A program made the translations under genes and the position numbers. 64,000 bases of DNA from Cristatella mucedo. Taxonomy: Eukaryota > Bryozoa > Phylactolaemata > Cristatellidae. This document shows, piece by piece, positions 55,841 to 63,962 of this stretch. Where the stretch lies: positions 1,687,001 through 1,751,000 of the forward strand of contig WPIO01000048.1 in the NCBI GenBank assembly GCA_009760855.2, in the 5' to 3' direction. The notes below the pieces were generated by a model, which saw only the letters and a list, made by a program, of their open reading frames with translations, did not search any database and was not told where the DNA came from. Each line of letters opens with the position of its first letter. Positions within the stretch are counted from its first letter, which is position 1.

Positions 55841-56507
55841 AATTAATGAAGCAGCTAAGACCTCAAAGGGCTGTTTGGTCGTCCTTGGTCTTGGCAGTTG
55901 GTCACCGAGGGTCCAGCGAAGCTCATCTGTCGTCTTGTCAGGTCTGTAAATCAGCAGCTTGGTACCGGAGTTGCATAGCTGGCTACCAGCTTGATTTACA
56001 GCTGCTGTCTTTTTAGGAGTAGAGCTGCAAGCTGGTTTTTCTCAGATAGCTAGGAAGAAAATTATGTCAGTGTACCTACGTTGATTAACTACCTGCAATA
56101 TCCTAACCCGTTTTGAATTGGGTTAGTGAGAAACCTGGTCAGAAAAACTTGGCTGAAAGGTAATTTGTCGAGGTTAACCAGTAATATGTGATAACCGTAA
56201 TATTGCTGCGACTCGATCCCTACCCCACCCAAGAGGATTTGGCCATCGATTTTTGTATAGTGCAATTGCTTTGTTCAGTGATGGTGATCCTAATCTTATG
56301 ATAAAATACATCCCGACTAAGTCAGGGCATGCGGGAATGTCTTGGACGGCCAGTAGCTACAATATAAATCGCTTGCTTTTTTGTGGTTCGTGACCAATCT
56401 TTAGCATAGGCTGGCAGACAGCCAGGAAATTGGCGATTTTAGTTAGTAAATACCGCGAATGTGACCAGAGTGCTCGGATAGTATGGCAGATGTTAAGGTA
56501 GTGGTTA
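55841..56507. other. Unassigned sequence
   Basis: Nothing recognised. Confidence 0.45.
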
Positions 56508-56674
56508 CTGAGCCGTGATGGCACACTAGGTAAGGCGGTTGCTTTCACGACCGAGGTCCCGAGGTCGTGGGTTCGATTTCTGCGTTGGGCGATTCTTTAT
56601 CGACACTGCAAGCAGTGGTTATAGCCATAAAGGCTCTTCTGTCGCTATACAAAAGAGGCTGTTTAATCAGCTAG
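56508..56674 (+). mobile_element. SINE family 1, best full copy
   Basis: Head with an A-box-like GATGGCACACTAGGTAAGGCGG and a B box in GTCGTGGGTTCGATTTCTGC. Body GGGCGATTCTTTATCG ... GCAAGCAGTGGTTATAGCCATAAAGGCTCTTCTGTCGCTATACAAAAGAGGCTG, ending TTTAATCAGCT. No LINE A hairpin, so its partner LINE is a different one or unknown. Confidence 0.85.
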
Positions 56675-57489
56675 GATTTACTGCTTGAATCTGGCAGTCT
56701 CCAGCCCCCTCCGACAAGCTGCTATCGCAGTACCTTGCTACAATGGATAATGCATCGCCTTGCCGAACTGCTATGGCACAGCGAATTTCTCGGTACAATT
56801 TTTTAGCCGGTCGCTTGAAGCTGAATTACTATTAATATAAGGCTTTGTCTAGATATACTAGGAGTACGTATGCGGTAAAATAGAGGCCTTCGGTAAAATC
56901 GGCAAGGGCGATTGTAGAGCAGTAGTAGGGAGAGTCCGTCTGTAATGTGACACAGCAATTCATCACAGCATCGTTAGTGTGACTCTTGCCCAAATAGGAA
57001 TATTGGAATGCTTTCATATTCAACCAACTGAAGGCTCTGGACACTTACATTAGTACTGAAATACGTAACAGCTCGCTTTGCAAAGGGGAATCTGCCTTGG
57101 CGGGCGGACAGCTGTTATGTGAGTGGGATCCCTGTTGCAAAATTACTTGCTCAGTACCTGAGCTTCTCCTCGTAGTACTGCCGTTCAAGCATTCGTATCC
57201 ATTCCCTCTAGAAAAAAGGCGATAAGGCTGGCTGCCTAAAAATAATTGACTACCCTGTGCGCTTACTCGGCAGCGGGCTCCGGAGCGACGGAGTTACCTG
57301 CTTGAGAACTCTCGAAGCCCGACTACAATAAGCTACCATACGCCTTCGTCGCTAGCGATGGTCCCGACCCTGAAGGTAGACCACTACAGCACCTCAAGAT
57401 ATGAGCACCTAATTGAGTAGCTGACTGAACTCAACCGTGCAGTCCGAGTTGCACTTAGCCGTTCGTCGCCCTAGGTTCGACTCTCGTGC
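56675..57489. other. Unassigned sequence
   Basis: No gene or repeat recognised. Confidence 0.45.
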
Positions 57490-57645
57490 TCTTGAGGCGT
57501 AGCCGAGCTGGTTTGGTCTAGCTGTCAAGGTGCTCGCCCCGACTATGGTCTGACTGAGGTCGTGGGCTCGAGCCCCGAGGCATATGTGAAGCGCCTGAAT
57601 AGAGATTTAGTTCTCTTGGGGCGCTATATAAATGAAATATACGTA
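57490..57645 (+). mobile_element. SINE family 2, full copy with LINE-type tail
   Basis: tRNA-like head (GTAGCCGAGCTGGTTTGGTCTAGC, A-box side; GAGGTCGTGGGCTCGAGCCCC, B-box side). It is fused to GTGAAGCGCCTGAATAGAGATTTAGTTCTCTTGGGGCGCTATATAAATG, which folds like the LINE A tail (GCGCC/GGCGC arms, AGAGA/TCTCT inner stem). Confidence 0.85.
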
Positions 57646-58760
57646 TATAGTCTCGCATCGACTACCGAAGCTGCAGCCCCGAGCTCTGACAGTCGTCTCG
57701 TTTATACTCTTCTCTCTCTCTGCCCTCATGACCTTGAGCCTAGCTGCTACTTTGTCGGACCGACGCTCTCGGTGTGCGTCCTCGGCCTGTTCGCTTCCGC
57801 CTGTAATTTATCAGATGGCTCATGCGCCAACTTGCCACCCTTTCGCTCTTTGTCTAATTGAGTACGATAGTCGGTCCACATTCTGACCGCTCTTTGTCTG
57901 TCCAAAGCTCCTTTCTAACCTGAGCGGATCTCGCTGTCTGACTGACAACGCTCCGCTCCCGGTTAGCTAACGTGTCCCCTACCCAATTCTACTTGGAAAG
58001 TCCGCCCGCTACGGGTTGCTCTAGGTGCCCTAATCAAACCCACTAAGGCAAAGGCTATTATCGCGGCTAACCTCAGAGCTGCCCCAGTGCATTACTCTCC
58101 TTCCTCGCGAGATACGGTTTCGCATCCGATCAGTCCGGGGTCCAGCGTTAAAAAAATCACTGGCCCAAGTGGGAAAAAAGCATGGAGCCCCATAATGAAC
58201 TGATCCGACACTGGCTCGTCCGGGGTGGTGTTAATGCAATGCTGCGGTAGCTTCGCATTAGCACCGCATATCGATATCAAGGATTAGGCCTACATCGCAG
58301 CGCAGCAAATGACGTTGGTCATCCTCATGCACAGCTGAAGAACGGTGGTCTTGAACATCACCTGGATCGCCCTGCAGCTCGGCCAGAGGGCGAGGGCTTG
58401 GAGGTGTCGCTCCACCTTCTGCTATGCCGCGAGTAGAGGCCCTGATATGGTGACCTGTCCATGAAGCTGGCTCCGGCGGAACCGCATCGCTGCCGCGAAA
58501 CTATGGTGAAGCCGGATCAGCAGCTGGCGGCGTCGCTACCGAGAACCTGGCACATCCAAGCCGGTTGGCAGCGATTGATATGGAAGAATCCGAGGCCTCG
58601 GCATCGGCTTATCTTCGCCTGCAACTGAAACAGTGGCTTAAGTTTTGCACACTGAGCCTAGCTTCGCATCCACCAGCTTCGGCGATCTGCTCTGTCTGAC
58701 CGTAGCTCAGGGCATGTGGTGTGGCAGAGCTAAAGGCTCCGAGCGACCCACCAGTGATAG
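57646..58760. other. Unassigned GC-rich sequence, possibly retroelement
   Basis: No clear gene. The minus strand downstream of the retropepsin-like fragment may be the rest of a decayed LTR element, but I see no diagnostic motif. Confidence 0.4.
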
Positions 58761-59048
58761 CTAGTGGTCACCCACCTGCATGGTTCCACGCCCATAGTCG
58801 TAGGTGACCCGCGGCAGGTAGACAAGAAAGTCAGTTCCCAGCAGCAGCGGCTGCAAAGACTCAGTGGTGACATAGAATTGGTGCTCGCGGGTGATGCCTC
58901 CCACTTGCACGCTCGCTGTCACGGCCTTTATTATAGGTAGGAAGAACCCGCGATACTGGAGGCCCGAACTGACTCTATCGACAAAGGAAGGCACAGCTGG
59001 CGGGCGAAAGAAGCTGCCATCAGGGAAATATTTGCACCTGTGACCCAA
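58761..59048 (-). pseudogene. Retropepsin-like fragment of an LTR retroelement
   Basis: A 95-codon open frame whose C-terminal half (ASVQVGGITREHQFYV, then LQPLLLGTDFLVYLPRVTYDY) has the hydrophobic-LLGTDFL pattern of the second half of retroviral/Gypsy aspartic proteases, which process element polyproteins. The N-terminal FVDRVSSGLQYRG may overlap the active-site region, but no D-(T/S)-G is visible. Downstream (lower coordinates) the frame breaks up. It stops 36 bp short of the fold-back repeat that begins the AT-rich segment. Confidence 0.55.
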
Positions 59049-59083
59049 AGTCGGGTAACCAGCACACCATCACCGGTGCAACA

Positions 59084-59198
59084 GTGATGATAGGAATTTA
59101 ACCCTTTACGACATCGTGAAATTTTTCTCCAACCTCGGTTTCACCATCGGTTGTCAAAAAATTTCCCGATATCGTAAAGTGAAAAATTCTATCATCAC
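59084..59198. repeat. Fold-back inverted repeat at the edge of the AT-rich element
   Basis: GTGATGATAG at 59084-59093 is matched by CTATCATCAC at 59189-59198. Inner segments pair almost throughout (CTTTACGA / TCGTAAAG, TGAAATTTTT / AAAAAATTTC, AACC / GGTT) with small mismatches, leaving a loop of only a few bases near 59141. Flanks outside 59084-59198 do not pair. Everything to the right is AT-rich and virus-like; everything to the left is host-like. Confidence 0.85.
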
Positions 59199-59238
59199 TA
59201 AATTCAAATCAACATCAATTAGCATAAATATTTTTACC

Positions 59239-59252
59239 TTATATAGCAAATG
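59239..59252 (+). promoter_or_regulatory. TATAG-ATG start motif 1 (polymerase)
   Basis: CTTATATAGCAAATG: TATAG 3 nt before the ATG at 59250 that opens the polymerase reading frame. Confidence 0.7.
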
Positions 59253-61866
59253 TCTTCTCGAATAAGTCAAAGAAATTCTTTCCCTTTTGAATCTAGGAGG
59301 TTAATGAACATTGATTTCAAACCATCAAGTAGAAAATACGTTGGAAAAAAGGAAGACTAAACAAAGTTGGTTTCATAGAACCTGTTGTTTCTGCTAATGG
59401 AAATACTTTAACTTTTTCTTATAAAACAAAAAGAACATATGCAGACTTTGAGTCACTTAAAGAGTCTCTTAGATATCAAACAAATGAATTACTTAACAGA
59501 GTTAGAAGTTCATGGAGGTTTGTTAGAGTTCATTTTAAAATATCATTCGACATGAGAATGTTTAATAATGGAGACATAGAAAAAAAGGAGCACAATCAAA
59601 ATCAATGTTAGCGATGGATAGTGAATCATCTAACTCAATATATGAAAAAGTAATGCTTTCTTTAGGAACTAATTCTGAGATGTTAGTAGAAAGAAATGTT
59701 GGTTCTGGATGGTTATTTATTGGTTATTATTCATTTTCTGTTGTTATTTCTAAATACATACCCCTGTACATACATTGAAACACCCGAATATCTTGTTAAG
59801 AAAAAGTGTGTAATAAATTTAAAAAATCTTAATGATGAGTTTTGCGCTTTGTGGTGTGTTTTAAGATCTCTAAACCCAGTAGAAAGAAATAAGTGGAAAA
59901 TAAATGACCTAAAAAAACGATATTAGCTAACAATCACTCTAATCTTCTTAATGAGATTGAATGGCCCTTAATGGTTAAGGACGTTAATAAATTAGAGAAA
60001 GCAATGAATGTTAGTATACATGTTTACTCATGTGGGTACAAAGAATCAAGGGTTTCACCACAGAGTTGTAAAAAATCAGATGAAAAAGAAGGAAGACATA
60101 TTCTTTTGAGAAGTTTTTCACTTCATCTCTTCCAAGTAAAGATGATTTTTATTCAAGTGTTTACATGACTGGTATATCTGATGAAAGTTATAAAAAAGCA
60201 AATGATGTTTGGAAAGAGTTTGATTGTAAAAATATGTTAAAATATCATAATTTATATCTTCAAACAGACGTTTTATTGCTTGCTGATTGTTTCGAAAGTT
60301 TTAGAAAAGGATTGGTATCAAAACTAAAATTAGATCCAGAAAACTTTGTAACAATACCAAACTTCTCATGGAATGCAGTATTCTGATTTTCAGGAGTAGA
60401 GATTTGAGTTATTATCTGATAGAGAGAATTATGACATGTTAAAAAAATCTATTCGTGGAGGAATATGTCAGGTTAGCAGTAGACTTGTTAAGGCAAATAA
60501 TCCTGTAGTTCCTGATTATGATAAGGATAAACCAATAACATGGATAACTTATCAAGATGCAACAAGTCTATATCCTACAGCAATGATGGAACTTCTTCCT
60601 CAAGGAAACATTATTGAAATTTCAAATGAAGGGTGGGATATTGATAGAATTCTCAAGTTAGAGGATGAATCAGATACTGGTTACTTCTTTGTTGTTGATA
60701 TCGAGTACGATCCAAAAACTAAAGAGTATTACCATGATTTACACAACGAATATCCATTATGCGCTTCTAATAGAGTTGTTCATTGTAGTGAATATTCAAG
60801 TTTTCAAAATAAATTAAAAACAGGAGCAAGTAATATTCCAAAATTAATATGTGACTTTAAACCAAAAAAATATTATCTTCTTCATTATAGATATTTAAAG
60901 TTCTGTTTAACACACGGAATGGTTTGTGATGTAAAGAAAGTTTTCAAGCTTAATCAATCTAGATGGCTTAGACCTTATATTGAAATGTGTGCTGAAATGA
61001 AAGCATTAAATTCAAGTAAACAGTTTTTAAGAAATCTTTGGAAACTTATAATGAATTCATTCTATGGTAAAACCTGTAAAGATGTTGAAAAAAGAGTTAC
61101 AACTTATTTAGTTAGTACTATTGATGAAGCAGGAAAAAAGAAATTCAATAAACGAATAAGAGATCCAAATATGGTTAACTTTAGAGACTTTGGAGAATAT
61201 TTGACATCTTTCAAATGAATCAATCGAAAAAAATTAAATAAACCAATATTCATCGGTAGTGCAATTTTAGATTTATCAAAGTTACATATGCAAAAGTTTT
61301 ATAATGATATAAAACAGAAATATGGAGACAAGGTTATTTTAATCTATACTGACACTGATTCTTTAATTATGAACGTTGAAACACCTAATCTGTACGATGA
61401 TATGAAAGCAATGCCTGATTATTTTGATGATGATACAATCGGTAAATTTAAGGATGAGGCAGAAGGAAAATTAATTTCAGCAGTTTGTGCTTTAAGACCA
61501 AAGCTATACTCTGTAAGTATAGTTGATGCTGAAAGAAAAGCTGCCGCAAAAGGAGTAACAAAAGCAGTTTTAACTAAAACTATGGGGCATGACACATTTG
61601 TTAGTTGTTTAACTGAAAGTATAGAAATTTTTAAAGGTAAAAAAAATGAGAAGTTTGGTGAAAGTCAAATTAGAAAGTTTCATAAAATATCTCAAGATAA
61701 ACACGAACTATTTACTAATGAGATGGAAAAAGTTGCACTATCACCATTTGAATCAAAACGTTACTGGCTAGATTGTGTTCGTTGTAGTTATGCTTATGGA
61801 CATTATAAGATTGATAAAGCTTTAAGTGAAGGTACTAATCCAGGTCGATGTTATAAATGTATTTAA
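59250..61866 (+). pseudogene. Family-B DNA polymerase of a Polinton/adintovirus-like element, broken
   Basis: The gene spans about 2.6 kb in several frames. It would replicate the element's DNA, probably by protein priming as in relatives. N-terminal pieces (59250-60130) show the accessory region of this polymerase group, e.g. CVINLKNLNDEFCALWCVLR. At 60255-60293 YLQTDVLLLADCFE is an exonuclease-type motif. From 60436 a long frame carries motif A (DATSLYPTAM, 60556-60585), motif B (KLIMNSFYGK, 61042-61071) and motif C (YTDTDSL, 61345-61365), then the conserved C-terminus (AYGHYKI). Breaks: stop at 59358 after an A6 run, stop at 59609 after an A7 run, shift at C4 59761, stop at 59924 after A7 59911-59917, shift near the T runs at 60104-60118, TGA at 60384 with a shift before 60436, and an in-frame TGA at 61216-61218. 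All catalytic motifs survive. The breaks may be decay or homopolymer indel errors. Described only as found. Confidence 0.9.
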
Positions 61867-61883
61867 CAAAAATAATTTCATTA

Positions 61884-61894
61884 TTATAGAGATG
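61884..61894 (+). promoter_or_regulatory. TATAG-ATG start motif 2
   Basis: ATTATAGAGATG: TATAG 2 nt before the ATG at 61892. Confidence 0.7.
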
Positions 61895-62128
61895 GAAAAC
61901 GAAAATCCAGAGTTTTTAAAAGTTGAAGAAAGCTCTATGGATATAGGTATTTCAGATACGGAGTCAATATCAGATACAGAATCCGAAGATCCTGATTATA
62001 TACCTGAATCCGAATCCGAATCTGAATCCGAGTTTGAGTCTGCTGAAGATGACTTTACTTTTTACACTGAAGCTGATGATATACCTCCATTTCGAAGTGA
62101 TTATGTAAATGAAGAAAATGAATTATAA
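61892..62128 (+). CDS. Small very acidic protein of the virus-like element
   Basis: 78 codons starting 25 nt after the polymerase stop. The start is set by the TATAG motif; an earlier in-frame ATG at 61826 lies inside the polymerase and is not used here. The protein is rich in Glu, Asp and Ser, with a run of repeated E-S pairs (coded by GAATCC-type hexamers, about 62005-62040) and no basic stretch. No family recognised. Acidic low-complexity proteins of this kind can act as DNA mimics, transactivators or scaffold-like proteins, but nothing here decides. Confidence 0.7.
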   Translation: MENENPEFLKVEESSMDIGISDTESISDTESEDPDYIPESESESESEFESAEDDFTFYTEADDIPPFRSDYVNEENEL

Positions 62129-62143
62129 CAAATAATTCTACTT

Positions 62144-62154
62144 ATATAGAAATG
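62144..62154 (+). promoter_or_regulatory. TATAG-ATG start motif 3
   Basis: CTTATATAGAAATG: TATAG 2 nt before the ATG at 62152. Confidence 0.75.
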
Positions 62155-62334
62155 GACGTCTCAAGAATTTTAAGCTGTGAACAATCCAGAGATATGGCTG
62201 TAAAGATCTGTCTTCAAAAACTAAAAGGAAATGATCAACGTATAATTAGACACTCTCTTGATAAACTTATTCCAGATTTAGACAGTTCGTTTGTTAGTGT
62301 TCTTATAGAAATCTGTGAAGCTTCTGATAAATAA
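62152..62334 (+). CDS. Small paralogous protein 1
   Basis: 60 codons: starts MDVSRILSCEQSRDMAVKIC and ends in a C-E-A-S-D-K block. The start M-x-V-S-R-I-L-x-C-E and the end C-(E/D)-A-x-D-K match paralogue 3 (62754), so they belong to one family. The stop TAA at 62332-62334 is followed in the same frame by a further 30-odd open codons rich in Lys/Glu up to about 62427, where paralogue 3 also has a Lys/Glu-rich tail. The ORF is therefore probably truncated by a nonsense change. Function unknown; predicted mostly helical. Confidence 0.7.
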   Translation: MDVSRILSCEQSRDMAVKICLQKLKGNDQRIIRHSLDKLIPDLDSSFVSVLIEICEASDK

Positions 62335-62451
62335 ATGGAATGTAGAGGTAAGATAAATGAAATGCTTGAAGAAGCCGCAAGGAAATCAAAACACCCAAAA
62401 ACAAAACAAGGTATACAAATTAATTAATTCTATTAAACAGTTCTTAAACCT

Positions 62452-62464
62452 TTTATAGGAAATG
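62452..62464 (+). promoter_or_regulatory. TATAG-ATG start motif 4
   Basis: CCTTTTATAGGAAATG: TATAG 3 nt before the ATG at 62462. Confidence 0.75.
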
Positions 62465-62738
62465 GATTTTGATGAAAAGTTTGAAAAGAATCTTGGAAAT
62501 TATGCCACGCGTAATAGTATATTTTTAATTTGTTCGAGTCTATTAGGGGGTTGTAGACCAAAATATGAATTTAAATGCAAATCTTATCAACTTTAAAAAA
62601 ATAGACCCATTATTTATTGACACGCTTTTTGATATTGCTGATCAGTATGAAAGTATTTACAAATCTTTAGTTAAATTAGAAGCTGAGGCTAAAAAAATAT
62701 ATGAGAATAGAGAATTAGATTCTATTAAAAAATCTTAA
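62462..62738 (+). pseudogene. Small paralogous protein 2, frameshifted
   Basis: A 44-codon frame from 62462 (MDFDEKFEKN start) stops at 62594. A second frame, open from at least 62565, runs to the stop at 62736-62738 and ends with an I-A-D-Q-Y-E block and a Lys/Glu-rich tail like those of the neighbouring paralogues. A G5 run (62546-62550) lies where the frames cross. Probably a third family member with a one- or two-base indel. Function unknown. Confidence 0.55.
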
Positions 62739-62741
62739 ACC

Positions 62742-62756
62742 TTATATAGGAAGATG
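62742..62756 (+). promoter_or_regulatory. TATAG-ATG start motif 5
   Basis: CCTTATATAGGAAGATG: TATAG 4 nt before the ATG at 62754. Confidence 0.75.
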
Positions 62757-63011
62757 GATCAAAAAGTTTCAAGAATTCTTTGTTGTGAGTATGCTATAAG
62801 AATTGCTAAAAAGTTTTGTGGTTTTGAGGATGACACACCATATATCCCTACAGATTTTTATAAGTATATGTTTAAACTACCTGCACCACAAATTTGGGTT
62901 CTTTTAGATGTTTGTGATGCATATGATAAAATGAAAAAGAAAGAAAGAAAATATACTTCAGCATTTGATAAATTTCATCAAATATTTGATGATGTAAAAA
63001 CAAAAAACTAA
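62754..63011 (+). CDS. Small paralogous protein 3
   Basis: 85 codons, intact, 15 nt after the previous stop. N-terminus MDQKVSRILCCEYAIRIAKK, then a middle segment with Pro/Tyr and W, a C-D-A-Y-D-K block and a Lys-rich helical tail ending FDDVKTKN. Shares start and end blocks with paralogue 1 and the tail pattern with paralogue 2. No known domain recognised. Confidence 0.75.
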   Translation: MDQKVSRILCCEYAIRIAKKFCGFEDDTPYIPTDFYKYMFKLPAPQIWVLLDVCDAYDKMKKKERKYTSAFDKFHQIFDDVKTKN

Positions 63012-63040
63012 TCACTTTTACACATAAGTAATTTTCTTTT

Positions 63041-63055
63041 TTTATATAGGAAATG
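63041..63055 (+). promoter_or_regulatory. TATAG-ATG start motif 6
   Basis: CTTTTTTTATATAGGAAATG: TATAG 3 nt before the ATG at 63053, preceded by a pyrimidine run. Confidence 0.75.
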
Positions 63056-63524
63056 CAGAACGACGTTACCGATCCCAATCTTGCTACTAGTGCCACTCTC
63101 CTTAAGTCTTACGTTGATTATCTTGTTAGGTCAAGAATGACTGCGTACGATCAACAAACACTTGATTCAGATATTTCAGTTATGACCGACAATTCAGTTA
63201 AGAAGTTCTATCTCGATGAATGTGATATCGAAGCTCAAAAGATTATAACTGCCGGCTTAACTGATGTAACGGCAAATCTTGAATCTACTGTTAGGTCTAA
63301 GTAGACGCACTTCTTGACGATCCTTCTGAGATCTCTAGCTATACAACATGGATTGCATCTCAACTTCCAACACTCTCAACAATTATTTCAGGAGTTTAAG
63401 GAGTTAAACCAGACATCTCTGGAATCGTTAAAGACGAGTGTTATGCAGTTCTTCCTGATCTATCTGATGGTGTTAGCGCAAGACAAAAGGCTACTGCTGC
63501 AGCTCTAGAAGCACAATTAGCATA
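63053..63524 (+). pseudogene. Unknown protein of the virus-like element, broken
   Basis: An open frame of 83 codons (63053-63304; MQNDVTDPNLATSATLLKSY) stops at 63302. The next frame carries further coding-like sequence (Asp/Ser/Ala-rich, with LSDGVSARQKA near the end) and has a stop near 63398 before ending at about 63524. Codon third positions are more C-rich than in neighbouring ORFs (GACGTTACCGATCCC...). This suggests either a highly expressed gene, such as a structural protein, or a different origin. No homology recognised. Confidence 0.5.
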
Positions 63525-63549
63525 ATTAATTTAATTAAAACAAAAATAA

Positions 63550-63564
63550 AGTGTTATAGAAATG
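63550..63564 (+). promoter_or_regulatory. TATAG-ATG start motif 7
   Basis: AGTGTTATAGAAATG: TATAG 2 nt before the ATG at 63562. Confidence 0.75.
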
Positions 63565-63852
63565 GGTATTGAAACAAGGAGTAGGGATTGCCTTAATGAA
63601 GTTCAAGGTCAATATCATTCAAATTTTAAGATTTGTTCATATCCTATGGGTAGAATTGAAGACATTAGATCAACATTACTAAGCACTGTTAAACTAGTTA
63701 TTGAATACAAGGCTTTAAGAATCAATCACTCTGAACCAGAGATTGCAAACATATTTAGTAAAGTAAGAGATGGATCAATCTTTGAAGAGTTTCTCAATGA
63801 CTTAAAAATAGAAAAAATTAAATTAAATCAGAAGCTTACTCTAAAAAAATAG
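63562..63852 (+). CDS. Unknown protein of the virus-like element
   Basis: 96 codons (MGIETRSRDCLNEVQGQYHS start) with a helical, charged second half. It stops right after an A7 run (63843-63849); the neighbouring frame stays open to 63946 with Glu-rich codons, so the true protein may be about 30 residues longer if the run holds an indel. No family recognised. Confidence 0.6.
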   Translation: MGIETRSRDCLNEVQGQYHSNFKICSYPMGRIEDIRSTLLSTVKLVIEYKALRINHSEPEIANIFSKVRDGSIFEEFLNDLKIEKIKLNQKLTLKK

Positions 63853-63962
63853 AACTAACAAACAAATAAAAAAAGAAATAGATCAAGGAAAAGACTTTGA
63901 ACCTCCAGAAGAGTTGATTGAAGAGACTATGGATTGGTGGATTTAAAAAAATATTTACAAAG

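Noticed and set aside
56508-56600. Functional tRNA gene
   Set aside because: A- and B-box-like sequences are present, but the acceptor and anticodon stems do not form a proper cloverleaf and the same unit is repeated with a SINE body.
57490-57580. Leu/Ser-type tRNA gene with a long variable arm
   Set aside because: It is continuous with the LINE-type tail and repeated elsewhere, so it is a SINE head.
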